DNA from: Panulirus ornatus
Taxonomy: Eukaryota; Arthropoda; Malacostraca; Decapoda; Palinuridae
DNA: 64,000 nt
Direction of reading: 5' to 3'
Assembly: GCF_036320965.1 (NCBI RefSeq)
Contig: NC_092276.1
Location: forward strand, 3,615,001 to 3,679,000
Part shown: positions 23,067-34,274 of the stretch, in pieces
How positions within the stretch are numbered: position 1 is the first letter of the stretch
How the letters are laid out: each line of letters begins with the position of its first letter
Position numbers and translations under genes: made by a program
The notes under the pieces: generated by a model
The model's database searches: none
What the model saw: only the letters and a program-made list of their open reading frames with translations
Told to the model about the DNA's origin: nothing

Positions 23067-23965
23067 TGTCTCCATGGTTGTTTAATTTGTTTATGGATGG
23101 GGTTGTTAGGGAGGTGAATGCAAGAGTTTTGGAAAGAGGGGCAAGTATGAAGTCTGTTGGGGATGAGAGAGCTTGGGAAGTGAGTCAGTTGTTGTTCGCT
23201 GATGATACAGCGCTGGTGGCTGATTCATGTGAGAAACTGCAGAAGCTGGTGACTGAGTTTGGTAAAGTGTGTGAAAGAAGAAAGTTAAGAGTAAATGTGA
23301 ATAAGAGCAAGGTAATTAGGTACAGTAGGGTTGAGGGTCAAGTCAATTGGGAGGTAAGTTTGAATGGAGAAAAACTGGAGGAAGTAAAGTGTTTTAGATA
23401 TCTGGGAGTGGATCTGGCAGCGAATGGAACCATGGAAGCGGAAGTGGATCATAGGGTGGGGGAGGGGGCGAAATTCCTGGGAGCCTTGAAGAATGTGTGG
23501 AAGTCGAGAACATTATCTCGGAAAGCAAAAATGGGTATGTTTGAAGGAATAGTGGTTCCAACAATGTTGTATGGTTGCGAGGCGTGGGCTATGGATAGAG
23601 TTGTGCGCAGGAGGATGGATGTGCTGGAAATGAGATGTTTGAGGACAATGTGTGGTGTGAGGTGGTTTGATCGAGTAAGTAACGTAAGGGTAAGAGAGAT
23701 GTGTGGAAATAAAAAGAGCGTGGTCGAGAGAGCAGAAGAGGGTGTTTTGAAATGGTTTGGGCACATGGAGAGAATGAGTGAGGAAAGATTGACCAAGAGG
23801 ATATATGTGTCAGAGGTGGAGGGAACGAGGAGAAGTGGGAGACCAAATTGGAGGTGGAAAGATGGAGTGAAAAAGATTTTGTGTGATCGGGGCCTGAACA
23901 TGCAGGATTGTGAAAGGAGGGCAAGGAATAGAGTGAATTGGATCGATGTGGTATACCGGGGTTGA
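23027..23965 (+). CDS. Non-LTR retrotransposon reverse transcriptase, 5'-truncated
   Basis: The open frame is 312 codons, but the first 13 (Cys-Val repeats) are translated GT microsatellite. The real homology starts at the Met encoded at 23066, so about 299 codons are retained. Visible motifs in order are SPWLFNLFMDG at residues 15-25 (end of the QGxxxSP motif, B block); LFADDTALVADS at 56-67, with the catalytic Asp pair at 59-60 (C block); KLRVNVNKSKV at 86-96 (D block); FRYLGV at 123-128 (E block); LYGCEAW at 181-187; a W-F-G-H-M-E-R-M segment at 243-250; and GRPNWRW at 271-277. The N-terminal endonuclease and the fingers/A block with the first catalytic Asp are absent. The frame is intact to a TGA stop, so the insertion looks fairly young, but it cannot encode a working polymerase alone. 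The product normally copies its own RNA at a nicked chromosomal target. The exact clade (RTE-, Jockey- or L1-like) is not assigned. Confidence 0.93.
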
Positions 23966-24161
23966 CGTGCTGTCAGTGGATTGAATCAGGGCATGTGAAG
24001 CGTCTGGGGTAAACCATGGAAAGCTGTGTAGGCATGTATATATGCGTGTGTGGACGTATGTATATACATGTGTATGGGGGTGGGTTGGGCCATTTCTATC
24101 GTCTGTTTCCTTGCGCTACCTCGCAAACGCGGGAGACAGCGACAAAGCAAAAAAAATATAT

Positions 24162-24165
<4 letters not shown>
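23066..24165 (+). mobile_element. 5'-truncated LINE with 3' UTR
   Basis: The element runs from the truncated reverse-transcriptase frame through a roughly 200-bp 3' UTR to an A-rich end at about 24150-24165. The UTR contains the core CGCTACCTCGC at 24114-24124 followed by AAACGCGGGAGACAGCGAC, then a short A run and TA repeats. The 5' truncation is typical of target-primed reverse transcription. The upstream breakpoint is a GT microsatellite. I did not find target-site duplications, and the flanking TA and GT arrays would obscure them. Confidence 0.85.

Positions 24166-24235
<70 letters not shown>
24166..24235. repeat. (TA)n microsatellite at the 3' end of the LINE
   Basis: Perfect TA array directly after the element's A-rich tail. 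Confidence 0.98.
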
Positions 24236-24239
<4 letters not shown>

Positions 24240-24674
24240 TGGCGGGGTCGTGGCCCACCCGTGATACGCCGGAGACTCCGACAGGTGAGTTGAGTGGTGA
24301 CCTAACCCTCATGAGGACCTTAGAGCCAAAGGGGCGCGGCTCCCCTGACGGAGCGATACTTCACTGCCAGCCTCGCCAGGAGGAGTCCCCGCTTCCCTCC
24401 TCTGTCATACAGCCAAATGTTTAGACAGACGGTTCTGTATTTTTTCCCCCCTCCCTCCCTCTCCCCGGGTTAGAAGCTTAACAATGGAGGTGAGGTCATG
24501 TGCGAGTGCTTAAAAGGACGAGACACTAAGGGGGGGAAAGAAGAAGAAATGTTGGGAAGAGACCGGCAGGTTAATTGATGAGCGAGGGAAGTGCTGGTCG
24601 TGGTAGCTGCCACCACACCAGGAAACCTCGCCGTTAAACATACTGAAGAATATAGAAAATGTAGTGCAGATTGT

Positions 24675-24679
<5 letters not shown>
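24236..24679. other. Unique sequence, no gene seen
   Basis: No recognisable feature. Confidence 0.5.

Positions 24680-24737
<58 letters not shown>
24680..24737. repeat. (CT)29 microsatellite
   Basis: Perfect CT array. Confidence 0.98.
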
Positions 24738-24739
<2 letters not shown>

Positions 24740-25410
24740 GAAGACTATTCACACAAGTATTTTTTTTTTTCCGCGAATCATTTGACGAGAATAGAACCGC
24801 CATCATGGCATTATGCATTTTGAATTTATACATTTTTTTTTCGTAGATGTGGTTGCAACATCCAGCGTGGAATACAGTCTTGTATATACTCATATCATAG
24901 GAAAATCCCGAGCTATTTACTGCTCAAGAAGCGGTAGGATTAACCTGGTAAACGCTGTGTTAAACCTTCCGAGGGTTGAGGTGGTCGCTGAGCGTGTTCT
25001 CTGGCTCCGGTAGGCCAGCATAATCAACATCCTTCCTTCCTGGCTCCAGACACACATTTCAACCTTCGAGGGGTGGCCTAAACGGGCCATTAGTATTCGG
25101 CTCCTCGTCGTACAGGGACTAAATCACCTTATTACGGTGACTTCAGCTCTGTATATAAGGCATCCATTACGCTGTTTTGAGGTTCTGAGGGGAATTGCTT
25201 CGTCCTTCGTCCTATAACTGCTGGTTGAAGAGTCGGCAGGTAATTTACCAAGCCTCATTTGCAGTATTTTTTTTTCTTCGTTTACCGTCCGCCACCGTCG
25301 CTTACGGTAAACGATTTACAGGTGGATCGGAAGCTGACTTGATGTGACTGTATTCCGATGGGCATATTGAAATGGGAGGTTTATAGGTGGATGGTGATTA
25401 AGGTAGAGTT
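24738..25410. other. Unique sequence, no gene seen
   Basis: Ordinary-complexity DNA. I recognise no coding or RNA feature. Confidence 0.5.
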
Positions 25411-25690
25411 TGTGATGACCTGGGAATTGGAACCATCCACTGTACGTAACTCCAGGTCACATAGGGTGTGATGACCTGGGAATTGGAACCATCCACTGCA
25501 CGTAACTCCAGGTCACATAGGGTGTGATGACCTGGGAATTGGAACTATCCACTGTACGTAACTCCAGGTCACATAGGGTGTGATGACCTGGGAATTGGAA
25601 CCATCGACTGTACGCAACTCCAGGTCACATAGGGTGTGATGACCTGGAAACTGGAACCATCGACTGTACGTAACTCCAGGTCACATAGTG
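25411..25690. repeat. 56-bp tandem array, 5 copies
   Basis: Units start at 25411, 25467, 25523, 25579 and 25635. Each begins TGTGATGACCTGG and ends CTCCAGGTCACATAG, so TGACCTGG and CCAGGTCA form an 8-bp inverted repeat within every unit. Copies differ by a few substitutions (for example CCATCCACTG against CCATCGACTG). Confidence 0.96.
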
Positions 25691-25976
25691 TGGACAGAGA
25701 GCAGAATATATTCATCCTGGATGAAACGACCGTCAGAAATGGTAGAGTAATCCTTGTGGTGCTGTGTGGTCACGTGCTGCCATTTTGAATATAAAAAAAA
25801 GAAGAATCCAATGCTCTCAATTATTTCTTGTAATTTGTGAAGTCAGAAGATGTAATCAAATGTTACCAACATGCGTGTGTTAGGAGGGGGAAAAATATGC
25901 ACCATAAAGTTGCAGGATGGTTCGGAACGTGGTCTGGTCTAGCTAGGACTTGGTGGCTTCGAAGCTCAGAACTATA
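25691..25976. other. Unique spacer
   Basis: No recognisable feature. Confidence 0.5.

Positions 25977-26042
<66 letters not shown>
25977..26042. repeat. (CA)33 microsatellite
   Basis: Perfect CA array. Confidence 0.98.
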
Positions 26043-26674
<632 letters not shown>

Positions 26675-26839
26675 ATGATTTCCATATGTAAATCAAGATT
26701 AATCACATTCATCATGAAACGTTAGAATGCAAGGCGCATTGTTATCAAAGCTGACTTGCCAGGCCATTAAACAGAGAGATTTGCAGTTGTAGGTCATTGG
26801 TGCCCTCCACTCCCAAGTCCAGTATGCAGTTAGCAACGC

Positions 26840-27025
26840 AGTATGTGCGAAATGTATACATCACACACTCTGTGTGGCAGTATGCATCCCTCACACACAC
26901 TGCATACTGTACACATCACACACTTGAGCAGTATTTCCCATGCAACTCGCACGCTACATACTACACACACATCGCGTAGTAAGCAGTGTTATGTATGTGA
27001 CGCACACATCCCTCGCACACTGCAT

Positions 27026-27070
<45 letters not shown>

Positions 27071-27104
27071 AGCACTACTGTGCATGCAACACACACACAC
27101 ATGC

Positions 27105-27163
<59 letters not shown>
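26840..27163. repeat. Degenerate CA-rich array with perfect (CA)n blocks
   Basis: Decayed units with CACACACTGCATACT and CACATC words lie at 26840-27028, followed by CA arrays at 27029-27068, 27090-27100 and 27106-27163. Confidence 0.85.
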
Positions 27164-27165
<2 letters not shown>

Positions 27166-28230
27166 ACCAGTCCCCCTGCACCAGTCTGCACACAACTCAA
27201 GACAACAAGACGGTCAAAAAAGAAGAAAAAAAAAAGGATAAACTATTGCGTTTCCCACCATTCTCCTCATTAGGTTTATTGTGGACCTTGGGTTATGACA
27301 GAGCTATGCAGGGTTTCGTTAGTAAATCGCCGCAGCTTAAGCTCAGATAATTGGCCTCCTTGTCCACCAATAGACACCTTCGTGGAGATAAACTCACTCG
27401 CTTCAATCTAACCACCTGTTGCTCGCCACCGCTGATTGGCCGGCGGTGTATCATCTGGACGTGCCAGTTTAATGCACCGGTGAGTAATGATCTACCATTC
27501 GTGCACTTCCTCCAAATTGCTTCGGAACTCGTCTCTAATGGCCGCAATCATACATCTCACTCGGCGGCTTTTGGTGGGAGCTCATGCCTCATTATGGGCT
27601 AAATTAATTGTCGGACTTCGGCGAGGCGTCGCTCATATATAAACAATCGGAGAGGGATCTCTCTCCGCTTCGCCAGAGGGGCCCCCGTGGCTCGTCGCTT
27701 CCAGAGGGTCTCGACTCGCGCGCTCACAAACCGCCAACCCCCAATATGGCCCCACGTTTCATTAATTCAATTTCGGCAATCCTCGCCGTAATTGAAATGG
27801 TCGGAGAAGCCGCCTATCTCACCTGCGTAGGGAGAGAGGGAGGGAGGGAGAGGAGGAGGGATTTACGTGGGAGCGTCGAAGTTGCGCCGTCTACACGGGG
27901 ACGGCTTGCCCCGCCGTCTCGCCGGAGGGCTGGCCATATAAAAACTGGAACTTTTCAATTTTGCGATCCACCCGCGATATCTTGGACGTGAGGCTCGAGG
28001 GAGTGCATCGGATAGATCTTAAGTGCCGGGTGGCGCGACTTGTAATCCTCCCCCCACCCCCCACGTCGGGAGGAACAACCGAGGGGTGTTTCAGCGGCGC
28101 CTGAAGTCGGTCTCCTCCTCGGGGCATCGCCCAACGCAGGCACTTCTCTCTTGACGTCGTCGGAATGAGATCAGCGGAGAAAGGAGCTCAGGTTCAGTGT
28201 GCCGTCCAGGTGAGCTGAGATCAGAGTAGC

Positions 28231-28233
<3 letters not shown>
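27164..28233. other. Higher-complexity DNA, candidate conserved non-coding region
   Basis: Long stretch with few simple repeats, GC-balanced, and with several TAATTG/ATTAATT words at 27604-27610, 27761-27770 and 27788-27794. No open frame here has a domain I recognise. Conservation is inference from sequence texture only. Confidence 0.35.
27766..27796. promoter_or_regulatory. Hairpin/palindrome with paired TAATTG homeodomain-type sites
   Basis: TTCAATTTCGGC at 27766-27777 is complementary to GCCGTAATTGAA at 27785-27796 with one T-T mismatch and a 7-nt loop. The arms carry CAATT/AATTG cores of the kind bound by homeodomain proteins. Function is inference. Confidence 0.25.

Positions 28234-28314
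<81 letters not shown>
28234..28314. repeat. (CT)n microsatellite
   Basis: Perfect CT array of about 81 bp. Confidence 0.98.
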
Positions 28315-28316
<2 letters not shown>

Positions 28317-29370
28317 GCGCCGCCACCGCCGCCACAATCACTCATCACCCTTAAAGCTTCTTAGGAGAACTTTTAAATCCCTTCACACAGGCGGGGGGTT
28401 TATTCACGTTGTCTTTAAGATGACAGGTTCCGCCGACCCACCTGGTGGTGGTGTGGGCGGGCGGCTGTGGGAGGTGGCCTGCCATTACCGCCACCACTAC
28501 CACCACCGCTCCTCCTCCTTCCACCTCATGAACTTCCACCGTCCTCCATGACTTAGCCTCATCGTGATTCTCGGCTTAACGAGGTGAAAACATTCATCGC
28601 GCATTCTTACGAGGATTCCCTCCCCCCATTTTTTTTTTAGTCTTCTTTCGTAAGTTAAAAACTGTATTGTCACTCTTGTTAGTCATTCCTCTCACCTCAT
28701 TACTTGTGTTGCATCCTGCAGAGCCTAGCGTCGTGGATAAGACACTTAAGAGAAGATGTCGTAAGGTTTTCGTAGCGTTTAGGATGGTAGCTGGTTATGT
28801 CTGATCAGTCGGTTATTTCTCCGTTGCAACTCGTCCCACGTCCCACCGCAGCTCGTCCCAAGTCCCGTCGCTTAATCTCCCACTCCTCTTGAATGGATCC
28901 GCCAGAATTTCAGTACGAATTCATTCTTGAGTGGTACAACAGTTTGTTGCGATGTTTCTTTAATTTGGATCGCCCACACTGGTGCATGGAACAGGAGGAT
29001 GAAAAGAGAGAGAGAGACTTTAAGAAGTGAACCTTAGAGGAGAGGAGTGAGGGCACTCTGGTGTGCTGTGTACAAACAGCCTTGGGAGGCTTTCACGTTT
29101 ACGGTTATAGCTGTTAGCTTCAGGAGATATCTTCTGGAGAGAGGGGGAGTCCGGTGTTTGTCAAACAGGATTAAGTGTGAGAACGTTATGCATGAAATTA
29201 TCTTTACAACGTGTGTTAAGGGAAGGCTGGGAGCGCAGGATTTAGGAAATTTTGGGGGGTTGGGGAAGCGCTGCCGGGTCCAAGGGGCAGGAAACTACAA
29301 GACCCAGACATGTGGGAAGGCTAGGAGAACCCATGGGTACGCTCGATGACCTGATACTGCAGCCAGTACG
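28315..29370. other. Unique sequence, no gene seen
   Basis: A CCACCAC-rich patch lies at 28488-28520. The 100-aa plus-strand frame at 29047-29349 shows no recognised domain. Confidence 0.5.
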
Positions 29371-29770
29371 AGTTACGCAAGGGAGACCCAAGCTGGAGGA
29401 TAGTAGTTATCCAAAATTCAGAGACTAGATGACCTTGGACTTGAGGATACTTGGTGACCTAGGACTTGAGGATGCTAGGAAGCCCCCGGCTGAAGGAAAC
29501 AGGAGGTCAAGGACAGAAGGAGCTCGAGGAGTCCTAGTATTTGGGTATGATAGGCTTGGGACTGTAGGAGCTCATAACCCAGGGTTAGTATAGGTTGAGG
29601 AAGGAAGCACAGGGGTTTGTGAAGACTAGGACGCCTTGAACTGGAAGACTCTTGGAGACTTAAGGCCTCTGGAGCTTGGAGGCCTTAGGAGACCCGGCAC
29701 TAAGGAAAACTACGAGACCCAGAGCTGAAACGCCCCTGTGGAGTCTTGAGGCCACGGGAACTTAGGAGGC
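29371..29770. repeat. Degenerate array with GACTTGAGGAT/GGAGACTTAG words
   Basis: Words such as GGACTTGAGGATACTTGGTGACCTA and GGAGGCCTTAGGAGACCC variants recur irregularly every 25-45 bp. They look like an old minisatellite. Confidence 0.45.
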
Positions 29771-29788
29771 TGTAGGGGAACAGTAAGA

Positions 29789-29792
<4 letters not shown>

Positions 29793-29837
<45 letters not shown>
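29793..29837. repeat. (GT)n microsatellite
   Basis: Perfect GT array of 45 bp. Confidence 0.98.
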
Positions 29838-29838
<1 letters not shown>

Positions 29839-30162
29839 CCGTAGTAGGATCTGCCGTGAATAAGTGATGGAAAACCTGAGACCGTTAATGTTGTATCTGT
29901 TGCCGTTTGTCGCTTCTGTTGTCCTCGATGTTATTAGGTTAGTAATCAGTGGTGTTGTTGCTGCTACAAGTGTTGTAGCAGCTGGTGTTACTGTTTGCTG
30001 CTACCGTTGTTACTGTTGTTGCTGCTGTTACTCTTACTGCTGTTGTCTTTGTTGGTCCTTTCATTGCTGCTGTTGCTGCATGTCTTTCTCAAGAGGGAAA
30101 CATCACGGAGGCAGCGCTAGTGCTGTGTTGTTGTATGTAAGAGCATCATCATCATCATCATA
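29838..30162. repeat. Imperfect GTT/GCT trinucleotide-rich DNA
   Basis: Interrupted GTT, GCT and TAC triplets lie at about 29940-30080, with (ATC)n near 30146-30162. The Cys/Val-rich 99-aa frame at 29864-30163 is a product of these triplets. Confidence 0.6.
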
Positions 30163-30799
30163 GTTACCGCACGCCCGTGAACATCATCACCTGTGGAAGC
30201 TGCTGCCATCCTATTACCGCATCACACGAATTGGGCAGCGGTGACCTGAGGCGAGGGAATTACCCACGACCACCACCATTATTACAGGATGACCTCACTC
30301 CTCATCTTGCATTACTATTGTCCACCCACACCACCAACACCAACCTACCCCACCACTGTTACCGCCTCCACCACCACCACCACCCTTACCTCACCACTTC
30401 CTTACCTCCCGCTCCACCAACACAGTGACTCCACCCCACATCCACCAACGTAAGCGACCTCACTCCGGGTCGTGCACGGCAACGCTCCCCCTACCCTCCA
30501 CCCAAACCCCCCACCACCACCATTGCACCACCCTCAGTCGTGCTCTTCCTGCGCGCCCCCGTCTGTCACCCATATATCTTGCCTCTAATTACAGTCATTA
30601 ACCGACAGGTTGACAGGTGGACAAAGTACGCCTCATTTGTTGTGGCGCTGCGTGCCCCAGCTGCTTGTGATCGCCGACGCAAGGATAAAAACGACTTGTG
30701 TTCAGTTCGGCAGGATTAGTCTCTGTTCGCCATGACGACCAATTACATTATCTATATACTTGGCCTGTCCGTTTGTCTGAATGTGCATATATATTTTTT
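30163..30799. other. CCA/ACC-rich then unique sequence
   Basis: Plus strand rich in CCACCA and CCACAC to about 30540, then unique DNA. No gene is recognised. Confidence 0.5.
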
Positions 30800-31010
30800 T
30801 TTGATGATGAAATGGGTGTTTTGTTGGTCCGTCATCGCCAAATGGTCAGACTAGTGGTTTGGTGATGATCCGATGGTTTGATGATCATCTGAGGATTAGA
30901 TGGTTAGCCTAAGATTGGTTGGTTGATCAACGTGTGACTGGATCATCAGTTGGCGATTGGTATAAACAGTAGAACGTATGATGATTACTTCTTCCTTGGC
31001 AGCCAGGGAG
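30800..31010. repeat. Degenerate GATGGTTTGATGATC-type array
   Basis: GATGGTT, GATGATC and TTGGTTG words recur at irregular 15-25-bp spacing. Confidence 0.4.
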
Positions 31011-31489
31011 GTAATGACATGATTAATTTTTTGGACGACTGAATGACGCAGAAATTAGGAAATGTGTTAATCTGGTCATTATTTGAAGTGCGAACGAAGG
31101 CGATATGATGGTTCGGGTCGAATTATACTTCACTGGAAGCCATGCAGTTGGGAATGACAAAGGAAAGAAGGAAGGAAATTCCACAGCCTCGTTGTTTGGG
31201 TGAGAGGAAGAGGTATCATGATGGCCATTCCTCGTTTACCAGCGCCATCTCTCTTCGCGATAGTCCTCACATTGTTCCAGCACTGTTCCGTACCAGACCC
31301 CTTCATCCTTTCCTTGCCATGCCACACCTCACGACCCTTCCGAAGAGCCAAGCTCCACTGAATGCCCTCAGCACGTTCTCGCTGGTCGTACTCCATCCTC
31401 TACCGTGGCTTTACCAGCTCCCTTCCCCTACCCTTCCGTCAGCCCCCAGCCCAAGTGTTGTCCCGACCACTTGTCATTCCCTGTTAACT
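31011..31489. other. Unique sequence, no gene seen
   Basis: Overlapping frames on both strands (31142-31498 plus, 31130-31396 minus) show no recognised domain. Confidence 0.5.
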
Positions 31490-31660
31490 AGCTCTTAGAA
31501 CATCATTGCCAGCCCTCATTCCATGCTAGGCAGCCCTTGGACCGTACTTACTAGCCCTCATTCCAATCCTTCCAGCCCTCGAGTCATCCTTACAAGCCCG
31601 GTACTTAAGGTCGCCCTTGTCAGCCTGCCAAGCCCCCTTCCACGGCAGTTCACGTGGGCC
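31490..31660. repeat. Degenerate ~30-bp array with CCAGCCCTCATTCC core
   Basis: CCAGCCCTCATTCCA, CTAGCCCTCATTCCA and CCAGCCCTCGAGTCA recur, with weaker copies around them. Confidence 0.5.
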
Positions 31661-32031
31661 TAACGAGCCGGTAATGGTCAGGTCTTTTATAGGTAGGTTT
31701 ATCAGAAGCGGTGGTTTACCCGGTGCCCGCCACAGGTAATTAGGAGGTAGCCAAGTGGGTAATGGCCGACCTCGGACCTCACAGCGCCTCCCAGTGGCCA
31801 AAAACATAATTTAACTCAACCGCCTCAATTCACTTTGCATTTTCTACCCCTCTACCATAACGGGGATCTTTATTCATCCATTTTTTTCACTCCATGTTTG
31901 AAGTGATTCTTAAGAGCAAAATGGAGGCCACATCCGTCGTAGGGGGTCAGGTATGTATACCACTCTTGCTTTTACCGCTATACTCCGGGGGTAATCGCTG
32001 TTATAACCTGACGAACTTCCTCCCCCTTGTC

Positions 32032-32034
<3 letters not shown>
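31661..32034. other. Unique sequence, no gene seen
   Basis: No recognisable feature. Confidence 0.5.

Positions 32035-32098
<64 letters not shown>
32035..32098. repeat. (CT)32 microsatellite
   Basis: Perfect CT array. Confidence 0.98.
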
Positions 32099-32100
<2 letters not shown>

Positions 32101-32254
32101 GAAATTCACAGACTTATTCATGCGAGGAGGGAGTGTGTAGAGCCGGCCGGAGCACGGGTCACTTGTGAGGGAAGAACAAGATGACGAAGGTCGTCAACTG
32201 CGGTATGAAATGTTTGTGCAGTGACCTTAGCAATGGGAGGGTCGTTTGTAGGGA

Positions 32255-32460
32255 GGCTGTGTAGATGTGTGTTTGTAGAAGGGACGTGGTGTTAGATTTG
32301 GGTGTAGAGGGGTGTGGGGAGGGTTAGTGTGGGTGTGGATGTCGAGGGGCCGTGGTCTAGGGTTGGATGGAAAGTGGAGAGGATGTGGTTTAGGTTTGGG
32401 TGTTGAGGGCGACATTGTAGGTTTGGGTGTAAAGGTCTCGGATTGTGGACGGTTTGTATA
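32255..32460. repeat. Degenerate ~45-50-bp G/T-rich array
   Basis: GTGGTTTAGGTTTGGGTGTTGAGG-like words, with variants GTAGGTTTGGGTGTAAAGG and GTTAGATTTGGGTGTAGAGG, recur four to five times. Confidence 0.6.
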
Positions 32461-32554
32461 GAAGGCGGGAGCACGGATGGTGAGGTCGGGAGACCCATTG
32501 TTGGGGAGTATATGGAGAGGCATTGTGCAGGGTTGTGTGTAGGAGGTTGTTATT

Positions 32555-32558
<4 letters not shown>

Positions 32559-32615
<57 letters not shown>
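32559..32615. repeat. (GA)n microsatellite
   Basis: Perfect GA array just upstream of the 18-bp array. Confidence 0.98.
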
Positions 32616-32617
<2 letters not shown>

Positions 32618-32627
32618 TTGGTGTATG

Positions 32628-33118
32628 TGTAGGGGGCCCCCAGTGTGTAGGGGGCCCCCAGTGTGTAGGGGGCCCCCAGTGTGTATGGGGCCCCCAGTGT
32701 GTAGGGGCCCCCAGTGTGTATGGGGCCCCCAGTGTGTAGGGGGCCCCCAGTGTGTAGGGGGCCCCCAGTGTGTATGGGGCCCCCAGTGTGTAGGGGGCCC
32801 CCAGTGTGTATGGGGCCCCCAGTGTGTATGGGGCCCCTAGTGTGTAGGGGGCCCCCAGTGTGTATGGGGCCCCCAGTGTGTAGGGGGCCCCCAGTGTGTA
32901 TGGGGCCCCCAGTGTGTATGGGGCCCCCAGTGTGTATGGGGCCCCCAGTGTGTAGGGGGCCCCCAGTGTGTAGGGGGCCCCCAGTGTGTAGGGGGCCCCC
33001 AGTGTGTATGGGGCCCCCAGTGTGTATGGGGCCCCCCAGTGTGTAGGGGGCCCCCAGTGTGTAGGGGGCCCCCAGTGTGTAGGGGGCCCCCAGTGTGTAG
33101 GGGGCCCCCAGTGTGTAG
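32628..33118. repeat. 18-bp palindromic minisatellite, about 27 copies
   Basis: The unit is TGTGTAGGGGGCCCCCAG, with a second common variant TGTGTATGGGGCCCCCAG, interspersed. It has rare 17- or 19-bp length variants and one CCCCTAG substitution. Each unit holds a GGGGCCCC or GGGGGCCCCC palindrome. Because 18 is a multiple of 3, several frames on both strands stay open, giving spurious frames of up to 338 codons. Confidence 0.98.
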
Positions 33119-33794
33119 TAATTACACATTTGTCCTGTACTGGGAGGGAGTTCTGCACTCGTGGGGCCGTCCACCTCCCCCCAAGTCTCTTGAACTTTCC
33201 CTACCGACGAGAAACTTTTTAAACTTGTGTATGCTGTCCGCATTCAGTATCTCATAACAAAGTTTATTTCATTCTTGCCTTATCCTTATCATGTAGAAGC
33301 AGCTCTTCACGTATTTTCTAACGAAGATTTTTAGTTAATTTCATTGTAATAGCCTCTGGTTTATTTATCCTTCCATTTTTGGAAGAACTGGTCACTGTCT
33401 TCCGTCATCAAGTCAAAATAAAACTTTGAAAGGTCGGGGTGATCAGGTAACTCCTCACTCTTCTCTTTTCCATTGTGGAAAAATTTAGCGCCTCAATCTT
33501 TTCCCATTGCGCAATAAAAGTGGCACAGCTCACCTTCACTGTACATACGATTATCATGACCCGTTCTACGTCACGGGAGTGCACGGAACACCAAGAACCA
33601 GAGGGCGGGACCTGATACGACGAACACCTGGCGAATCTGAACAGGAAAATGGGATCTGTTTATTCTTCAATTCTCCCCCGCGTGGTGACGGAGGACAAAT
33701 CAACTTCCCTGCTGACGACGTCCAGACATTCCCAGAACAGACAAGCATCAAGTTGGCGTAAGGGTGGGGAGGAGGAGGAGGGAGAGAATGTGGA

Positions 33795-33797
<3 letters not shown>
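33119..33797. other. Unique sequence, no gene seen
   Basis: AT-richer DNA with no recognisable feature. Confidence 0.5.

Positions 33798-33859
<62 letters not shown>
33798..33859. repeat. (CT)31 microsatellite
   Basis: Perfect CT array. Confidence 0.98.
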
Positions 33860-33862
<3 letters not shown>

Positions 33863-33945
33863 CAACCACGGACTCTTGTTCTTCAGCAGTTTTACAAGCA
33901 GCCGAGGAACCCCCGGGGGCTTTCAGCCTGGCTCAGCCATAGACG

Positions 33946-34026
<81 letters not shown>
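33946..34026. repeat. (CT)n microsatellite
   Basis: CT array with one TT interruption near 33960. It is only 86 bp after the previous CT array. Confidence 0.98.
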
Positions 34027-34029
<3 letters not shown>

Positions 34030-34133
34030 TCCCCCAAACGGAGGCAGACGTGTTTGCGCGAGAGCCAGATATATTCGAATTATCGCCATTATTACGTGAT
34101 AATTCGTCGAACTCGGTTCGGAGTCACGGCTGA

Positions 34134-34173
34134 GGTTAGGTTAGGTTAGGTTAGGTTAGGTTAGGTGAGGTTA
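34134..34173 (+). repeat. Interstitial telomere-like (GGTTA)n
   Basis: Six perfect GGTTA units at 34134-34163, then GGTGA and GGTTA. TTAGG is the ancestral arthropod telomere repeat, and this tract is internal to the window. Confidence 0.9.
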
Positions 34174-34274
34174 TAGAGCTGACCCACCAGCCGAAGTGAC
34201 CGTAACCGGACGTAACATAGCCTTAACAGACTTTAATCTGGCGTGGTCTAAACTCCCTAGCGCGCCCGAACCTG

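Noticed and set aside
32227..33243. 338-codon minus-strand open frame, longest in the window (HTGGP/TLGAP repeats)
   Set aside because: It is the 18-bp array read through; other frames on both strands are equally open, and the flanking parts are low-complexity. No evidence of a gene.
34134..34173. True chromosome end
   Set aside because: Only six perfect units, with complex sequence on both sides, so it is interstitial.
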